Below the pieces are notes generated by a model, which had not been told where the DNA came from, made no database searches, and worked only from the letters and a program-made list of their open reading frames with translations. The position numbers and the translations under genes are program-made. A stretch of 64,000 nt of DNA from Clostridium luticellarii (GTDB lineage Bacteria; Bacillota; Clostridia; Clostridiales; Clostridiaceae): NCBI RefSeq assembly GCF_002995845.1, contig NZ_PVXP01000002.1, positions 62,001-126,000 on the forward strand, in the 5' to 3' direction. Shown here in pieces: positions 44,011 through 53,313 of the stretch. Each line of letters opens with the position of its first letter. Position 1 is the first letter of the stretch.

Positions 44011-45111
44011 ATGTTAAAGAAAGTAAAGGCACTGTTGATTGGAGATGCTATGATTCCGGGAAAAAGTTTTGAGGGAGCCTATGAAAAGTATCTGAAAAGA
44101 TTTATAGATCAGGTTAAGGTTGGAGATTGGGAATCTGATTGGGGTAAGCTCCAGAATAGAAGATTGGAAGTAGAAAAAAAAGGTCCTGAAATAGAAGAAA
44201 TTGATCCTTTGATAAAAGCTGAGGGAAAAGATGCTTCTGTACTTATGGGACTTTTTCTGCCTGTGTCTTCAAAAGTTTTTGAGGCCATGCCGAATTTGCA
44301 TATAGTAGGTGTATCCAGGGCAGGACTTGAAAATGTAAATGTAGAGGAAGCTACGAAAAAAGGTATTCTTGTTTTCAATGTTAAGGGAAGAAATGCAGAG
44401 GCAGTTTCCGATTATGCAGTGGGAATGCTTTTGAGTGAATGTAGAAATATTGCAAGAGCTTTTCATTCAATAAAAGGTGGAAAATGGAGAAAAGAGTTTT
44501 CCAATTCCAGCTGGGTTCCAGAATTGAAAGGAAAAAATGTTGGTATTGTTGGATTTGGATATATAGGAAGACTTGTAGCTAAAAAGCTCTCAGGTTTTGA
44601 AACAAATACCATGGTCTATGATCCATTTGTAGATGCGGAAGTTATAAAAAAAGCAGGTGCTGTTCCTGTGGACAAAGAAACCTTGTTTAGAGAAAGTGAT
44701 TTTATAACTCTGCATGCTCGTTTGAGTGAAGAAACTAAAAATCTTGTAGGTGAAAAAGAATTGTCCCTTATGAAACCCACAGCTTACCTTATAAATACTG
44801 CCAGGGCAGGGCTTGTGGAGGAGAAGGCGCTTTTAAATGCATTGAAGGAGAAAAAAATAGCTGGGGCAGGATTGGATGTATTCTGGACAGAGCCCATACC
44901 TGAAGGCAGTAATTTCTTAAAATTGGATAATGTGACTTTATCAACTCATATAGCAGGAACCACTAAAGAGGCACTCAGCAGATCACCGGAGCTTCTCATG
45001 GAAGATATTGAAAAACTATTAAAAAATGAAGAAACCAGATTTGTGGTAAATCCTGAAGTGCTTCAAGATGAAAGATTCAAAAAATGGCTTGATGGGGTGA
45101 GAAAATGTTAG
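44011..45111 (+). CDS. D-isomer-specific 2-hydroxyacid dehydrogenase
   Basis: This 366-residue NAD-dependent enzyme has the Rossmann motif GIVGFGYIGRLVAKKL near residues 178-193 and the catalytic Arg (NTARAGLVEE), Glu and His (THIAGTT). It resembles phosphoglycerate and hydroxypyruvate dehydrogenases. Its last seven bases overlap the aldolase gene, and an FGGY kinase follows, so it probably oxidises or reduces a sugar acid in a dedicated pathway. AGGAGG precedes ATG 44011. The substrate is unknown. Confidence 0.88.
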   Translation: MLKKVKALLIGDAMIPGKSFEGAYEKYLKRFIDQVKVGDWESDWGKLQNRRLEVEKKGPEIEEIDPLIKAEGKDASVLMGLFLPVSSKVFEAMPNLHIVGVSRAGLENVNVEEATKKGILVFNVKGRNAEAVSDYAVGMLLSECRNIARAFHSIKGGKWRKEFSNSSWVPELKGKNVGIVGFGYIGRLVAKKLSGFETNTMVYDPFVDAEVIKKAGAVPVDKETLFRESDFITLHARLSEETKNLVGEKELSLMKPTAYLINTARAGLVEEKALLNALKEKKIAGAGLDVFWTEPIPEGSNFLKLDNVTLSTHIAGTTKEALSRSPELLMEDIEKLLKNEETRFVVNPEVLQDERFKKWLDGVRKC

Positions 45112-45941
45112 TCAGCTTATCATCTATGTTGGAAGATGCCCATTTGAATAAGTATGCGGTAGGTTCTTTTAATGTCTATAATTTTGAAACTATAAAAGGT
45201 GTGCTTGAATCAGCAGATGAGCTGAAAAAACCTGTCATAGTGGCATTTGGAGAAAAGTATTTGGATAATATGGACCCAGAGACGGTCTATGCAGTAGTAA
45301 ATTCACTGTCTAAAAATATTGATACTCCAGTGGCGCTTCACCTGGATCATTGTAAATCTTTTGACCACATAATTCAGGCCGTTAGAGCAGGATTTACATC
45401 TGTAATGTTTGATGGATCCAGTCTTGATTTTAAAGAAAATTTAAAAAGGACAGGAGAGATAACCTCAATTGCACATGCAGTAGGGGTAACGGTGGAAGCA
45501 GAACTTGGAGCACTGACTCTTGGAGAGTATTCAAATGAAGATGATGGAAGACAGATCTATACGGACCCGGATCAGGCTGAAGAATTTGTAAGCGAGACAA
45601 AAGTGGATGCTCTTGCCGTGTCAATAGGTACTGTCCACGGTATGTATAAAGGAGAACCTAAAATAGATATAGATGTATTGAAGGCAATATCTTCAAAGAT
45701 AGAGACACCTCTGGTACTCCATGGAGGGTCTGGGACTCCTGAAGCCACTATTAGAGAATGTATATCAAATGGTATCTGTAAAATAAATGTAAATACAGAA
45801 ATATCGATGTACACTGTGAATAAGGTAAAAGAGGCGCTTAAGTCAGATACAAACTACCATCTTTCGAAAATATCATTGATGGAAGTAAAATATATTAAAG
45901 AAGTTGTTGAAAAATATATGGATATGTTTTACGGCGCATAA
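45105..45941 (+). CDS. Class II ketose-bisphosphate aldolase
   Basis: This is a 278-residue zinc aldolase of the FbaA/GatY/KbaY family. HLDHCKS near residues 79-85 gives the catalytic Asp and a zinc His; GTVHGMYKG and LHGGSGTPE supply the other zinc His ligands and the phosphate site. It cleaves a ketose bisphosphate or phosphate into DHAP and an aldehyde. It overlaps the dehydrogenase gene by seven bases, implying translational coupling. The identity of the aldehyde half is open. Confidence 0.9.
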   Translation: MLVSLSSMLEDAHLNKYAVGSFNVYNFETIKGVLESADELKKPVIVAFGEKYLDNMDPETVYAVVNSLSKNIDTPVALHLDHCKSFDHIIQAVRAGFTSVMFDGSSLDFKENLKRTGEITSIAHAVGVTVEAELGALTLGEYSNEDDGRQIYTDPDQAEEFVSETKVDALAVSIGTVHGMYKGEPKIDIDVLKAISSKIETPLVLHGGSGTPEATIRECISNGICKINVNTEISMYTVNKVKEALKSDTNYHLSKISLMEVKYIKEVVEKYMDMFYGA

Positions 45942-45984
45942 CAATCACTTAGTATAAGTTTTATTTAAAGCTTGGAGGTATATT

Positions 45985-47490
45985 ATGGAGTGTACAATTA
46001 TAATTGATGTGGGTACGTCCAGTTTAAAATCTATAATTTATAGTTTAAATGGCACTCTCATACATGAGCAGTCCCAGGAATACCATACGGTAATAACAGG
46101 TGGAGATAATGTGGAACAAGCTCCTGAAACCTGGCATGGTGCATTGCTCTCTACTCTTAGGGATACTGCCGAATATGTAAAAGAAAAAGATTTAAGTATA
46201 AATGCAATTACCGTAACATCTCAAAGGGCATCTGTGATTCCGGTGGATATAGAAGGGCAGCCATTGTACAATGCCATTATGTGGCAGGATAAGAGAAGCA
46301 CAAGTCAGTGCTCTAAACTTTCCGATGCAATCGGTATCAATAGCCTCTACCATAAAACCGGACTGAGATTGGATCCCTATTTTTCAGCACCGAAAATGCT
46401 GTGGCTTAAAGAAGAACAACCTAATATATATAAAAGTTCATACAGGCTATTGGGAGTACAGGATTTTGTAATACATCTGCTAACCGGGAAATTTATTACC
46501 GACTGGACACAGGCATCAAGAACCATGCTTATGAATATAAATAGTTTTAGCTGGGATGAAGAGCTGCTCCATCAGATGGGAATAGATGAAAAGCTGCTGC
46601 CTGAACTCTGTGCTCCCGGCTCTATAGTGGGGAATCTCACAGAAAAGATGTCACAAATTACTGGATTGAAATCGGGTACTCCTATAATTATAGGAGGTGG
46701 AGATCAGCAGTGTGCGGCACTGGCCTTGAATGTACTGAGATCTGGTTCTGCAGAAGCCAATACAGGTACAGGCTCTTTTGTAGTTGCATTTTCTGAAAAA
46801 CCTGCTTTTGATGAGGAAATGAGGACCTTGTGCAGTGCTGCAGCTGTGCCAGGTAAATGGATAGCTGAAGCAGGTATTTTTAACACAGGAGCCATATACA
46901 GGTGGGTTAAAGAAGAATTTTACAAAGAAAGCAGTGAAAATTCATTTGAAGAATTAAACAAAGAAGCGCTGAAGTCTACAGTTGGTGCAAACGGCGTATT
47001 GCTGCTTCCGCATTTTCAGGGAAGTGCAGCACCTTACTGGAATCCCATGGCCAAGGGAGTAATTTTCAATCTGACCCTGGGTACCAGGAGAGGCGACATA
47101 GTAAAAGCCGTGCTTGAAGGAATAGCTCTTGAGATAGCTGATAACATTCGCCTTATTGAAAACATTTCCGGGAAGATTGACAGGGTGAGTGTGGCTGGAG
47201 GAATGACTAAATTTGATTTGTTTGACAAAATTCAGGCCAGTGCATTCAATAAAAATGTGATAAAATATGAAAACAGTGAGGCAAGTTCTCTTGGAGCATT
47301 GATAAGCTCTGCTGTTACACTTGGCATTTATGGGGATTATAGTGAAGCATTTAAAAATATATGTAATGGGCAGGAGAAAATATTTGAGCCCGACAGGGAT
47401 TGTGCCATGTATTATGAAAAACTTCTAGAAAAGAAAAACGGTCTTTACAGTGCTTTGGAAAAAGGTGGTGTTTATAAACTGTTCAGTTGA
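45985..47490 (+). CDS. FGGY-family carbohydrate kinase
   Basis: This 501-residue kinase has the ATP/phosphate motif IIDVGTSSLKSIIY at the start, MWQDKRS near residue 93, GGGDQQCAALAL near 235, and the C-terminal VAGGMTK adenosine motif near 400. FGGY kinases act on xylulose, ribulose, glycerol, erythritol or AI-2. With the aldolase and the hydroxyacid dehydrogenase it makes a phosphorylation, redox and cleavage set for an unknown pentose, tetrose or sugar acid. A TTGGAGGT site precedes the ATG. No transporter gene is adjacent. Confidence 0.9.
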   Translation: MECTIIIDVGTSSLKSIIYSLNGTLIHEQSQEYHTVITGGDNVEQAPETWHGALLSTLRDTAEYVKEKDLSINAITVTSQRASVIPVDIEGQPLYNAIMWQDKRSTSQCSKLSDAIGINSLYHKTGLRLDPYFSAPKMLWLKEEQPNIYKSSYRLLGVQDFVIHLLTGKFITDWTQASRTMLMNINSFSWDEELLHQMGIDEKLLPELCAPGSIVGNLTEKMSQITGLKSGTPIIIGGGDQQCAALALNVLRSGSAEANTGTGSFVVAFSEKPAFDEEMRTLCSAAAVPGKWIAEAGIFNTGAIYRWVKEEFYKESSENSFEELNKEALKSTVGANGVLLLPHFQGSAAPYWNPMAKGVIFNLTLGTRRGDIVKAVLEGIALEIADNIRLIENISGKIDRVSVAGGMTKFDLFDKIQASAFNKNVIKYENSEASSLGALISSAVTLGIYGDYSEAFKNICNGQEKIFEPDRDCAMYYEKLLEKKNGLYSALEKGGVYKLFS

Positions 47491-47517
47491 ATTTCAGTTA
47501 ATGATGATTTTTTGATA

Positions 47518-47568
47518 AGGTTCAGGTGGAGAGGGGATTCATTTTATAAACTAACTCCATCTGAATCT
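47518..47568. terminator. Convergent terminator
   Basis: Arms TTCAGGTGGAG and CTCCATCTGAA pair with one G-U between the converging kinase and MocR genes. Confidence 0.6.
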
Positions 47569-47606
47569 CAGAATTGCTTGATTTCATGTATAGCTGAGTA
47601 TCTGTT

Positions 47607-49055
47607 TTAGAGATCCTTGATTATTTTTGAAAGCTTTTTCAGACCAAATTGCAGATCATACATAGAAGCATAAGAATAAGAAATTCTTATATTGTAATTT
47701 GTGTTAAAATCATATATGTATCCAGGATTGATTAATATTCCATTTTTACAGCAGCTGTAAAATAATTTTTCCATATTTATTTTGCTTTTTAATTTCAGCC
47801 ATATGTAAAATCCTCCTGCAGGAATATTCCAGCTGGCTATATCCGAAAAATGTTTTTCAAGAGTTTTCAGTGCAGCCCGTCTTCGTGATTTAAGATTTTT
47901 TCTGAGGCTTTCCAGGTATATTTCATATAATCCACTTTCTATCCATTCAGCCGCCATATATTGAGAAAGGGAGCTTGCACCGTAGTCTGTCTGCATTTTT
48001 ACATCTCCCAGTCGTTCTATGACGGATTCAGGTCCTATGATCCACCCAATTCGTAGTCCTGCCGCCAGAGATTTTGAGAGAGTTCCCATATACAGAACAA
48101 TTCCATTTCTGTCTTTTGATTTCAGAGCATCAGGTGGAGTTTCATCCAGCCATAATTCTCTATAGGCATCATCTTCAATAACAGGAAGTCTTTCCTGCAT
48201 ACATAAATTCAGCAAATTATCCCTTTTATGCTGTGACATGACTGTTCCTGTGGGATTATGAAATGTAGGTATGGTGTATAAAAGTGAAGTCCTATTATCT
48301 AGATTTCTCAAGATTTCATTCAATCTGATTCCATCTTTGTCCATGGATATTCCCCTTAAGTTGATTCCTGAAGATTCAAATACATGAAGTGATTTTATGT
48401 AGGACGGTTTTTCCACAAGTACGGTGGAACCGGGCTTTAATATGCTCATTGAAATCAATTGCAGTGCCTGTAGGGAACCTGAGACAATCAATATGGAAGA
48501 AGGTGATGTGTTTATATGAAATTTTTTTACATACTGACTCAAGATCTTCCTCAAATACAGCGAACCTTTAGGCCGTTCATAACCCAGTGAGTTTATTTTA
48601 TTTGAAATATTTGCAAATATTTTTTTCATCATTTCTTTTGGAAACAATTCAGGAGAAAGTTCTCCTGTACCAAGTCTTATTATGTTGTCTCTGTACTCAA
48701 GCTTGTTTATAATTTGAATTGTATGCAGATTGGGCTGCTGAATTCCGCTCTTTATGTAGTGTTCCCAATTTTGAGAAGGCAGTGAAGCCATTAATGACCA
48801 GGTATTATTTATAATTACAGTACCCTTTTTCCCCCTGCCTTCAATTAATCCATCTGCTTTTAACTCATCTAAGGCTTCTATTACGGTACTTCTGTTTACA
48901 CCAAATATTTTGGATAAATCTCTCTGTACCGGAAGTTTTGAACCCACAGTCCATTCACCATTTCCTATCTTTTCTTTTATATAATCTGCAATTTGCCTGT
49001 ACAGTGGTGTGGAAGATTTATTGTCAGGCTTCCAATTTATATTTAACATATTCAT
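47607..49055 (-). CDS. MocR-type GntR/aminotransferase regulator
   Basis: This 482-residue regulator has an N-terminal GntR winged helix (about 10-80, LPVQRDLSKIFGVNRSTVIEALDEL) joined to a class I PLP aminotransferase-like domain (about 115-480) with a Schiff-base Lys in YMGTLSKSLAAGLRIGW. MocR proteins sense amino acids or vitamin B6. The gene starts exactly after the stop of the LysE-family exporter gene (TGAATG), so it probably controls that exporter. Confidence 0.92.
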   Translation of the reverse strand: MNMLNINWKPDNKSSTPLYRQIADYIKEKIGNGEWTVGSKLPVQRDLSKIFGVNRSTVIEALDELKADGLIEGRGKKGTVIINNTWSLMASLPSQNWEHYIKSGIQQPNLHTIQIINKLEYRDNIIRLGTGELSPELFPKEMMKKIFANISNKINSLGYERPKGSLYLRKILSQYVKKFHINTSPSSILIVSGSLQALQLISMSILKPGSTVLVEKPSYIKSLHVFESSGINLRGISMDKDGIRLNEILRNLDNRTSLLYTIPTFHNPTGTVMSQHKRDNLLNLCMQERLPVIEDDAYRELWLDETPPDALKSKDRNGIVLYMGTLSKSLAAGLRIGWIIGPESVIERLGDVKMQTDYGASSLSQYMAAEWIESGLYEIYLESLRKNLKSRRRAALKTLEKHFSDIASWNIPAGGFYIWLKLKSKINMEKLFYSCCKNGILINPGYIYDFNTNYNIRISYSYASMYDLQFGLKKLSKIIKDL

Positions 49056-49664
49056 TCATATCCTTTGGATAAAATTGAAACCGAGTTTTGATCCATAATA
49101 GATTATAATTATACCACATATTGTATTGAGTATACTTATGTACTTTTCGTTAAGAATGTGCTTGAAAGCAGCTGCAACAGTGGTGAGAAATATAAACCAG
49201 AAAGCAGATGCCGTGCAGGAGCCAAATATAAAAAATGAAGAGGCTTCACTGGAGAGTGATGCTTTAAATGCCCCAAGGAGAAGGGAACCGTCGATAATAG
49301 CCTGAGGATTCATCCAGGTTACGGTAAAGCAAGATACAATTACTTTGATTAAAGTTTTGTCGGAGGGGTGATTGTCTATATTTGTTTTGCTGCTCATTAT
49401 GAGATTCAGTCCCATATATATTACTACAATACAGCCAGCCAATAAAACTATATTTTTTAAGATCTCTGAGCTCTCAATCAGGGTTCCAATTCCCCAAAAA
49501 CAGGTAAGGGCCAGTGAAATATCAAAAATTATTGTTATAAAAGCTACTTTATATGCATCAATTCTTTTATTTGACATGGCGGAATTGATAACATAGAGGT
49601 TCTGCATGCCTATTGGCGCCACATATGAAATCCCCAGCAAAAAACCTTGTATGAAATATCCCAT
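49056..49664 (-). CDS. LysE/ArgO-family amino acid exporter
   Basis: This 202-residue membrane protein has six hydrophobic segments and the LysE start pattern GFLLGISYVAPIGMQNLYVIN. The family exports lysine, arginine and other amino acids. It is cotranscribed with the MocR regulator, which probably senses the exported amino acid. The upstream region to the RpiR gene holds both divergent promoters. Confidence 0.88.
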   Translation of the reverse strand: MGYFIQGFLLGISYVAPIGMQNLYVINSAMSNKRIDAYKVAFITIIFDISLALTCFWGIGTLIESSEILKNIVLLAGCIVVIYMGLNLIMSSKTNIDNHPSDKTLIKVIVSCFTVTWMNPQAIIDGSLLLGAFKASLSSEASSFFIFGSCTASAFWFIFLTTVAAAFKHILNEKYISILNTICGIIIIYYGSKLGFNFIQRI

Positions 49665-49804
49665 TGTATTTTCATCTCCCTGTTATATTGATACCATCAA
49701 TTATAAATATAGATATGTGGCATGTCTGCAACCATAAATTAAAAATTATACCAACCAGAACTTTTGAATAGGATCTGTTCTATAATTTTACATAATTGTT
49801 GACA

Positions 49805-49838
49805 TTTACAGAACAATGTATTACCATTATAATGGTAA
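49805..49838 (+). promoter_or_regulatory. rpiR promoter with an 18-bp perfect palindrome
   Basis: TTTACA (49805-49810) and TATAAT (49828-49833) are 17 bases apart. The palindrome TTACCATTA/TAATGGTAA (49821-49838) covers the -10 box, a classic repressor position. It is most simply an autoregulatory site for the RpiR-family gene downstream. Confidence 0.6.
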
Positions 49839-49939
49839 ATTAATTACTTCGTATGATATGATATAGTTATATATTTACCAAAGCTGATTTATAAATGCTG
49901 ATAATTATGTTTTCAATTAAATTTAAGGAGAAAATTACT

Positions 49940-50788
49940 GTGAATGACAATGTATTTACTATAATAAGAACTAAATATAATCTGCTGTCTCCTATACAGA
50001 AGAATATTGCAGATTTCATTTTAAATAACAGAAATGAAGTTATTCTTCTTTCCATAAGTGATCTTGCAGGAAAATGCAATACCAGTGAAACGACTATAAT
50101 GAGGTTTTTGAGGAAGATAGGATTCAGTTCCTATCAGGTTTTTAGAGTCAGGACTGCACAGGATATATCTGCGGATTCAACTCAGGCCATATATGAGGAA
50201 ATAAAACCGGATGATAGTACGTCAGATGTTAAAGACAAGGTGATCTTTTCTACTATAAATTCCATAAAAGATATCAGTAATATGGTAGACGATGAATCAA
50301 TTGATAAAGTTATTGATTTGATTTTTGGAGCCAGAAGAATATTGTTTTTTGGAGTGGGTGCATCCGGAATAATTGCAAAAGATGCATTTCATAAGTTTTC
50401 ACGAATCGGGCTGAACGTTTTCAACTGTGATGATTCGCATATAATGAATATAGTGTGTGCTCATACGGTTCCTTCTGATTTGTTGTTCATAGTTTCACAT
50501 TCAGGTGAGAGTATTGAAGATTTGGATTGTATAGATATAGCAAAAGAAAATGGGGCTAAAGTTGTAGCTTTAACAAGTTATATTCATTCTACAATAACTG
50601 AAGTTGCAGATGCGGTATTGTTAAGCTCTACAAATGAGACAAAATATCGCTCGGATGCAATGGTTTCCCGGATTGTACAACTTGTTATCATAGATATACT
50701 CTATGTGAAATTGATTTTAAAGATGGGGCCTTCCAGCATAAAAAGAGTTAATAGATCACGCCTGGCTGTGGCCAGGAGAAAGAGGTAA
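49940..50788 (+). CDS. RpiR/MurR-family regulator with SIS domain
   Basis: This 282-residue regulator has an N-terminal HTH_6 domain (about 1-75, SISDLAGKCNTSETTIMRFLRKIGFSSYQVFR) and a C-terminal SIS sugar-phosphate domain (about 120-260, FFGVGASGIIAKDAFHKFSRIG and SHSGESIEDLD). RpiR proteins respond to phosphosugars. A GTG at 49940, nine bases after AAGGAG, is the best start; ATG 49895 is upstream of that site. The nearby sugar-acid cluster at 44011 is a plausible target. Confidence 0.9.
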   Translation: MNDNVFTIIRTKYNLLSPIQKNIADFILNNRNEVILLSISDLAGKCNTSETTIMRFLRKIGFSSYQVFRVRTAQDISADSTQAIYEEIKPDDSTSDVKDKVIFSTINSIKDISNMVDDESIDKVIDLIFGARRILFFGVGASGIIAKDAFHKFSRIGLNVFNCDDSHIMNIVCAHTVPSDLLFIVSHSGESIEDLDCIDIAKENGAKVVALTSYIHSTITEVADAVLLSSTNETKYRSDAMVSRIVQLVIIDILYVKLILKMGPSSIKRVNRSRLAVARRKR

Positions 50789-50850
50789 TTTGTAAATTAA
50801 GTGAGACTTTTTATGATAATATAGTATGTAAAATGCAGGAAGTTTTTAAA

Positions 50851-50876
50851 ATACAGGGACTAGATTGTCCCTGTAT
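50851..50876 (-). terminator. Terminator for the minus-strand small gene
   Basis: Arms TACAGGGAC and GTCCCTGTA enclose TAGATT. On the minus strand a T-rich run follows, so it serves the gene at 50881. Confidence 0.75.
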
Positions 50877-50880
50877 ACTG

Positions 50881-51291
50881 TCAATAGCATATAAAACTTT
50901 GTATTTGATTTAAATCCATTCCAAAATAAGCCCATCTACCTCTGTACCATCTATATCCGGAAAAGGATCTTCTCCCTACATTGGTTATCCATGCCCAGAA
51001 GGGATTTCCTCTTTTTGGCCATATATAGACGTATTTGAATATACAAGGTCTTAAGGAGCCTGGATCAACTGCTTTTAATTGAGGTCCGGATTTTAAATTG
51101 GATTTTCCTTTTGAAGGTGTGTTAACTGGTGGAGGACCTGGAGGCAGTTTGTTCTGCTGTCTTGTCATTGGCATGGGATATGGGGGAGCACAAAATTGAC
51201 AGTAAGGGCAGTAAAATTCTTCAGAAGGTTCTATGTCATCTATTATGTCATCGTACTCATCTTCAAATCTAAAGCAATTATAATCGTACAT
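50881..51291 (-). CDS. Small protein with proline-rich linker and aromatic C-terminus
   Basis: This 136-residue protein of unknown function starts with an acidic, tyrosine-rich part (MYDYNCFRFEDEYDD), has a CPYCQFC pair near residues 28-34, a proline-rich linker (about 36-75) and an aromatic C-terminal domain with FWAWITNVGRRSFSGYRW and GMDLNQIQSFICY. Similar aromatic tails occur in small clostridial spore-surface or envelope proteins, as I recall, so a coat role is possible. No signal peptide is present. It is a single gene with its own terminator. Confidence 0.7.
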   Translation of the reverse strand: MYDYNCFRFEDEYDDIIDDIEPSEEFYCPYCQFCAPPYPMPMTRQQNKLPPGPPPVNTPSKGKSNLKSGPQLKAVDPGSLRPCIFKYVYIWPKRGNPFWAWITNVGRRSFSGYRWYRGRWAYFGMDLNQIQSFICY

Positions 51292-51429
51292 GCATACAAC
51301 TCCTATTTTTTACTCTTACTTTAATAGTATGATTACAGCTGATGTATAGTTACAAGATCAGGTACTTCTAAAAAACTATATTGTACTTTTTTGATAAATA
51401 AAAAAGAAGAATAAAATACTTAAATTTAT

Positions 51430-51443
51430 GTAACCTGTGTTAC
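51430..51443 (+). promoter_or_regulatory. GTAAC-N4-GTTAC operator upstream of hcp
   Basis: The palindrome GTAAC CTGT GTTAC lies about 70 bases before the hcp start and upstream of a TTAATAT -10-like sequence, the position of an activator. CRP/FNR-type HcpR regulators of nitrosative stress bind related palindromes upstream of hcp, as I recall. The regulator gene is not in the window. Confidence 0.55.
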
Positions 51444-51511
51444 GGAATTTCTCAAGAGCTCCTGTTAATATGGACTTATAGAAAAAATAAGAAATCAGGA
51501 GGAGCATAGTT

Positions 51512-53152
51512 ATGGAAAATAAAATGTTTTGTTATCAATGTCAGGAGACAGCAGGGTGTACAGGCTGTACACAGGCAGGAGTGTGCGGAAAAAAGCCTGA
51601 AGTAGCGGCTATGCAGGATTTGCTTGTATATGTGACGAAAGGAATATCTGCAGTTACTACAGCACTGCGTGCTGAAGGAAAAGAAGTGGACAGTGAAATA
51701 AATCACCTGATAACACTTAATTTGTTTACTACAATAACAAATGCAAACTTTGATGAAGATATGATTGTTTCAAGAATTCTTGAAACCCTTGAAAAGAAAG
51801 AAGAACTTTTAAAACAGCTGGACAATAAAAATGATCTTCCGGAGGCAGCAATCTGGTACAGCTCTGATAGGCATGAGTTTCCAACAAAGGCTGCGGCAGT
51901 TGGAGTGCTTTCCACAAAGAATGAAGATATAAGAAGTCTGCGTGAACTGATCACTTATGGATTGAAGGGCCTGTCAGCATATAGCAAGCATGCGAATGCG
52001 CTTTTAAAAGATAATGAGGAAGTTGATGCATTTTTGCAGAGAGCATTGGCAAAAACGCTGGATGATACTCTGAGTGTGGATGATCTGGTAGCGTTGACGC
52101 TTGAAACCGGAAAATATGGTGTAAGTGGTATGGAGCTTTTGGATAGGGCAAACACATCTTCCTATGGCAATCCTGAAATTACGAAAGTAAATATAGGAGT
52201 AAGAAATCGTCCTAGTATATTGATTTCTGGACATGACCTCAGAGATCTGGAAATGCTTCTAAAACAGACTGAGGGAACTGGAGTAGATGTATATACACAT
52301 TCTGAAATGCTTCCGGCCCATTATTACCCTGCATTCAAAAAATATTCCAACTTTGTAGGAAATTACGGAAGTGCATGGTGGAAACAAAAAGAAGAATTTG
52401 AAAGCTTCAATGGACCTATTCTTATGACAAGCAATTGCATAGTACCGCCTAAGGCCAGTTACAAAGACAGAATATATACTACTGGTGCGGCAGGATTCCC
52501 AGGATGCAGGCATATTGCAGGTGAAATAGGAGAGGAGAAAGATTTCTCGGAAATTATTGAACATGCAAAAAGATGTGCACCTCCTGTTGAAATAGAAAAG
52601 GGAGAAATAGTAGGCGGATTTGCACATAACCAGGTTCTTGCATTGGCGGATAAAATTGTAGATGCAGTAAAATCAGGTGCTATTAAAAAATTTGTTGTTA
52701 TGGCAGGATGTGATGGAAGAGCTAAGTCCAGAAATTACTATACTGATTTTGCAGAAGCACTTCCGGAAGATGCAGTTATCCTTACGGCAGGGTGTGCAAA
52801 ATATAAATACAACAAACTTCAGCTGGGTGATATCGGTGGAATCCCTCGCGTACTCGATGCAGGACAATGTAATGATTCCTATTCGCTGGCGGTGATTGCA
52901 CTTAAATTAAAAGAGGTTTTTGGACTTGAGGATATAAATGATCTTCCTATTATATATAATATTGCATGGTATGAGCAGAAGGCTGTAATAGTGCTGCTGG
53001 CACTGCTTTATCTTGGAGTAAAGAACATTCACCTTGGACCAACGCTTCCTGCATTTCTTTCTGCAAATGTAGCTAAAGTTCTGGTTGAGAATTTTGGAAT
53101 TGCAGGTATAGAATCAGTAGAAGACGATATAAAGTTTTTCTTCGAAAAATAA
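51512..53152 (+). CDS. hcp: Hydroxylamine reductase / hybrid cluster protein
   Basis: This 546-residue protein has the N-terminal cluster motif with Cys at 7, 10, 19 and 25 (C-x2-C-x8-C-x5-C) and the hybrid-cluster ligands, including the TSNCIVPP and AGFPGC Cys residues. Hcp handles nitric oxide and hydroxylamine and protects anaerobes from nitrosative stress. It is monocistronic, with an AGGAGG site before ATG 51512 and an inverted-repeat operator upstream. Length is normal for class I/II Hcp. Confidence 0.97.
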   Translation: MENKMFCYQCQETAGCTGCTQAGVCGKKPEVAAMQDLLVYVTKGISAVTTALRAEGKEVDSEINHLITLNLFTTITNANFDEDMIVSRILETLEKKEELLKQLDNKNDLPEAAIWYSSDRHEFPTKAAAVGVLSTKNEDIRSLRELITYGLKGLSAYSKHANALLKDNEEVDAFLQRALAKTLDDTLSVDDLVALTLETGKYGVSGMELLDRANTSSYGNPEITKVNIGVRNRPSILISGHDLRDLEMLLKQTEGTGVDVYTHSEMLPAHYYPAFKKYSNFVGNYGSAWWKQKEEFESFNGPILMTSNCIVPPKASYKDRIYTTGAAGFPGCRHIAGEIGEEKDFSEIIEHAKRCAPPVEIEKGEIVGGFAHNQVLALADKIVDAVKSGAIKKFVVMAGCDGRAKSRNYYTDFAEALPEDAVILTAGCAKYKYNKLQLGDIGGIPRVLDAGQCNDSYSLAVIALKLKEVFGLEDINDLPIIYNIAWYEQKAVIVLLALLYLGVKNIHLGPTLPAFLSANVAKVLVENFGIAGIESVEDDIKFFFEK

Positions 53153-53159
53153 AACGCTT

Positions 53160-53299
53160 TAGTGTAGAAAAGCATGGCTAAATTGCTGAAACTGGTGGAT
53201 GAGAGTCGTTTTCCATCAAAAAAGAAAGAATAATATATTTTCATATCTTCCATACTAATGATATAATAGGTATAATATTTAGTAAGCTTTTTTACACTA
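53160..53299 (+). repeat. 140-base element bounded by 14-bp inverted repeats
   Basis: TAGTGTAGAAAAGC (53160-53173) is complementary, with one mismatch, to GCTTTTTTACACTA (53286-53299), which abuts the ribosome site of the alcohol dehydrogenase gene. About 112 bases lie between, including two TATAAT-like boxes. It could be a leader RNA with a long closing helix or a small MITE-like element. Confidence 0.45.
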
Positions 53300-53313
53300 G
53301 AGGAGGAAAGATT

